Positions 34,944 through 36,433 of a DNA stretch of 36,433 nt are shown here, piece after piece (the stretch's first letter is position 1; every line of letters starts with the position of its first letter). The stretch spans positions 1 through 36,433 of the forward strand of contig NZ_VRZC01000021.1 in the NCBI RefSeq assembly GCF_016743215.1. The letters run 5' to 3'. The notes beneath the pieces were generated by a model that worked only from the letters and a program-made list of their open reading frames with translations, had not been told where the DNA came from and did no database searches. A program made the position numbers and the translations under genes. This DNA comes from Geminocystis sp. GBBB08 (GTDB lineage Bacteria > Cyanobacteriota > Cyanobacteriia > Cyanobacteriales > Cyanobacteriaceae).

Positions 34944-35122
34944 TTAATTCCCTCACACCATAAGCGGATGTTTAATCCCCTATGTTTGTTAGTATAGCTC
35001 TTTTTTTTTTAACTGTCAACTTTTTTGGAAAGAAATTTAAAATCAGGATATTAGTCAATGGAGAATGGAGAATTAGGAAACTTACCCATTGCAAGAGTGC
35101 CCCTTGCCCATTACCCCTTGCC

Positions 35123-35172
35123 TTCAAATTTTTGATGTTGACTTTGCTCGGAATCATTTAGGATTGCTATAT
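35123..35172 (+). repeat. Second copy of the 717-766 repeat arm
   Basis: TTCAAATTTTTGATGTTGAC through AGGATTGCTATAT matches 717-766 in the same orientation. The sequences part right after GCTATAT, which marks one element boundary. Confidence 0.75.
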
Positions 35173-35243
35173 CTACTGAAGAACCAATAAAATAAACAAT
35201 AAGTACAATAATTAATAACGTTTATCTTGTTTAAATATTTTAA

Positions 35244-35927
35244 ATGGCTACTACTATAGAAAACTTAATCAATCGCATCCAAAAAGAAGCCCAAGCAGCA
35301 GAATTTCCTTTAGATATTCCTGTTTATGAATCTGCAAAAAAAGAACCCACTAAACCTATTTTATATTTTGGTAATTTAAAGAGCAATATTTGTTTTTTAG
35401 GGCGGGATTTAGGTAGAGAGGAAGTTATAGCAGGAGAGCCTTTAATTGGTGCTTCGGGAACATTAGTTCGACAGGGTTTTTATCGGGCAATATATAAAAA
35501 AGAGACGGAAGATAAAGCTAAATTACAGTTAATAAAAGAGCGTTTAATTTTAACTAATACTGTACCTTATAAACCGCCAGAAAATAAAGCCTATGGTGTA
35601 AAAGTCAAAAAAAGATTTCGTCCTTTTATTGAGGAATTTTTAGTGATTCATTGGCAAGGTAATCAAATTATTACTTTAGGTACTGAAGCGTTTAGATGGT
35701 TTGAATTTTACTCTACCAAAGAAGAGTTTAACACTTTTTGGGAACAAGGTGATCGCCGTTATCAACAAAGTTTAAACATCACCATGACGGCAGTAGATGA
35801 AGAGGATAAAACCCATGAAAAAAAAGTCAGTATATTTCCCTTACCTCATCCTTCACCTTTAAACCAAAAATACTATAATAGATTTACAGCAATGTTGCAG
35901 TATACATTATCACAAATAGAGTTTTAA
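35244..35927 (+). CDS. Uracil-DNA glycosylase superfamily protein
   Basis: The 227-residue protein has the UDG-fold pattern: ICFLGRDLGREEV followed by GEPLIGASGTLVRQGFYRAI (the position of the GEAPGxxED...GxPFVG motif of family 4/5 enzymes), ILTNTVPYKPPENKAYG, IITLGTEAFRWF and the His-Pro-Ser block PLPHPSPLNQKYYNRF. The first motif differs from the classical ones (GRDLG for GEAPG), so substrate specificity or even catalysis is uncertain. It ends two bases before the next ATG+1 region and is probably co-transcribed with the gene at 35930. Confidence 0.85.
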   Translation: MATTIENLINRIQKEAQAAEFPLDIPVYESAKKEPTKPILYFGNLKSNICFLGRDLGREEVIAGEPLIGASGTLVRQGFYRAIYKKETEDKAKLQLIKERLILTNTVPYKPPENKAYGVKVKKRFRPFIEEFLVIHWQGNQIITLGTEAFRWFEFYSTKEEFNTFWEQGDRRYQQSLNITMTAVDEEDKTHEKKVSIFPLPHPSPLNQKYYNRFTAMLQYTLSQIEF

Positions 35928-35929
35928 AA

Positions 35930-36394
35930 ATGCCAAATAAATGGTTAAAATTATTTATTTATTTATCTCTAACGATAATTAGTTATTTACTATTATTAAA
36001 TGGTTGTCAAATTTCTCCGAAAAAACTGCCTCCTTTACCGCAGGATTCTGCCATTCAAATTTATTTTAATCATAATCAAGCGAAGGGAAAAGAATATTTA
36101 GATCCTTATCGAAATATTCAACGTACTGGGGATAATTTAGAAGAGGTTATTATTGAGCAAATCAACAAGGCAACATCGACTTTAGATATAGCGGTACAAG
36201 AGATAAATTTAGCGAAGTTAGCAATGGCAATTGTCGCTAAAAAACAAGAAGGAATCAAAGTAAGAATAGTAATAGAAAATACTTATAATTTACCTTTAAA
36301 TAAACTTAATAAAAAACATGGTTTAGCTATTTTAAAACAAGCTAATATTCTTCAAATAAATCATTGGAAAATTGTTAGTAAAGGCAAGGATTAA
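35930..36394 (+). CDS. Truncated phospholipase-D-like lipoprotein
   Basis: A hydrophobic signal (residues about 5-24) ends in LLNGC, a plausible lipobox with Cys26, so the protein is likely exported and lipid-anchored. The rest (DAIQIYFNHN-like start, LEEVIIEQINKATSTLDIAVQEI, GIKVRIVIENTYNLPLNKLN, HGLAILKQANI) matches the first part of PLD-type nucleases. It stops at 154 residues, before the first HxK motif, while relatives run to 400 or more with two. The last dozen residues look non-native. The remainder could be in another frame beyond the window edge, only 39 bases away. As written it cannot be catalytic. Confidence 0.75.
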   Translation: MPNKWLKLFIYLSLTIISYLLLLNGCQISPKKLPPLPQDSAIQIYFNHNQAKGKEYLDPYRNIQRTGDNLEEVIIEQINKATSTLDIAVQEINLAKLAMAIVAKKQEGIKVRIVIENTYNLPLNKLNKKHGLAILKQANILQINHWKIVSKGKD

Positions 36395-36433
36395 TTTAAC
36401 CATAAATTTATAATTTATAATGGGCAAAAAGGG

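Larger units (their letters stand above)
34896..35243. other. Intergenic region with hairpin and dispersed repeat
   Basis: This 348-base gap holds the hairpin at 34897-34937, a run of ten T at about 35003, CATTGCAAGAGTGCCC and CCCATTACCCC units, and the repeat arm at 35123-35172 shared with 717-766. No convincing gene is seen; a short minus-strand frame across the repeat has no family features. Confidence 0.6.

Noticed and set aside
34940-34980. CCTCACACCA segment resembling the Yfr1 small-RNA motif
   Set aside because: The full ACUCCUCACAC core and the expected flanking hairpin order are not there.
34972-35157. 61-residue minus-strand open frame
   Set aside because: Runs through dispersed repeats and poly-T DNA; composition and repeat overlap argue against a gene.

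Overview
The window looks like chromosome from a low-GC, probably unicellular cyanobacterium (Cyanobacterium/Geminocystis-like is an inference, not proven). The grounds are many HIP1 octamers (GCGATCGC, e.g. near 202, 1692, 3347, 10257, 24803, 26164, 30916, 34502), a ClpC with the cyanobacterial layout, a fused ThiO-ThiG protein, a cyanobacterial-type GshA, a GUN4 domain and dispersed ATGGGCAATGGGC-type repeats.

Layout. 1-890: a partial Uma2 nuclease gene, the tail of a tandem second copy, and MITE-like repeats. 890-11017: mostly housekeeping genes (glycosyltransferase, clpC, a formylglycine-enzyme-like protein, uppS, an orphan sugar-ABC permease, murI, an unknown 327-residue protein, moaA). 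11152-16965: an accessory island of decaying defence-type genes. It holds a GUN4 domain protein, a type ISP/IIG restriction-modification enzyme cut short at its C-terminus, a PD-(D/E)XK protein whose 3' end is cut at the same junction, a truncated AAA ATPase, and a type IIG pseudogene. Part of it is bracketed by two copies of the ppsA 3' end. 17116-20808: PEP synthase carrying a homing-endonuclease intein inside its catalytic-histidine motif.

21218-23926: a small zone of broken genes (coiled-coil/TM gene with an in-frame stop, SGNH esterase with a homopolymer frameshift, hicA remnant) next to an intact vapBC-like pair. 24314-27743: thiO/thiG fusion and hemA. 28040-31220 (minus strand): a nicotinamide salvage operon, prs-nadV-nrtR, with a recognisable promoter. 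The NrtR Nudix box has lost catalytic glutamates, which fits a regulator. 31425-36394: gshA, hisA, a small 2Fe-2S protein, trmL, an orphan dndE-like gene, a uracil-DNA-glycosylase-superfamily protein and a truncated phospholipase-D-like lipoprotein.

No complete, clearly new multi-gene system is visible. The strongest leads are the PEP synthase intein (unusual penultimate Cys), the orphan DndE beside trmL and a UDG-fold gene, the rearranged defence island at the ppsA 3' end, and the self-contained NAD-salvage operon. No tRNA, rRNA or CRISPR array was found.
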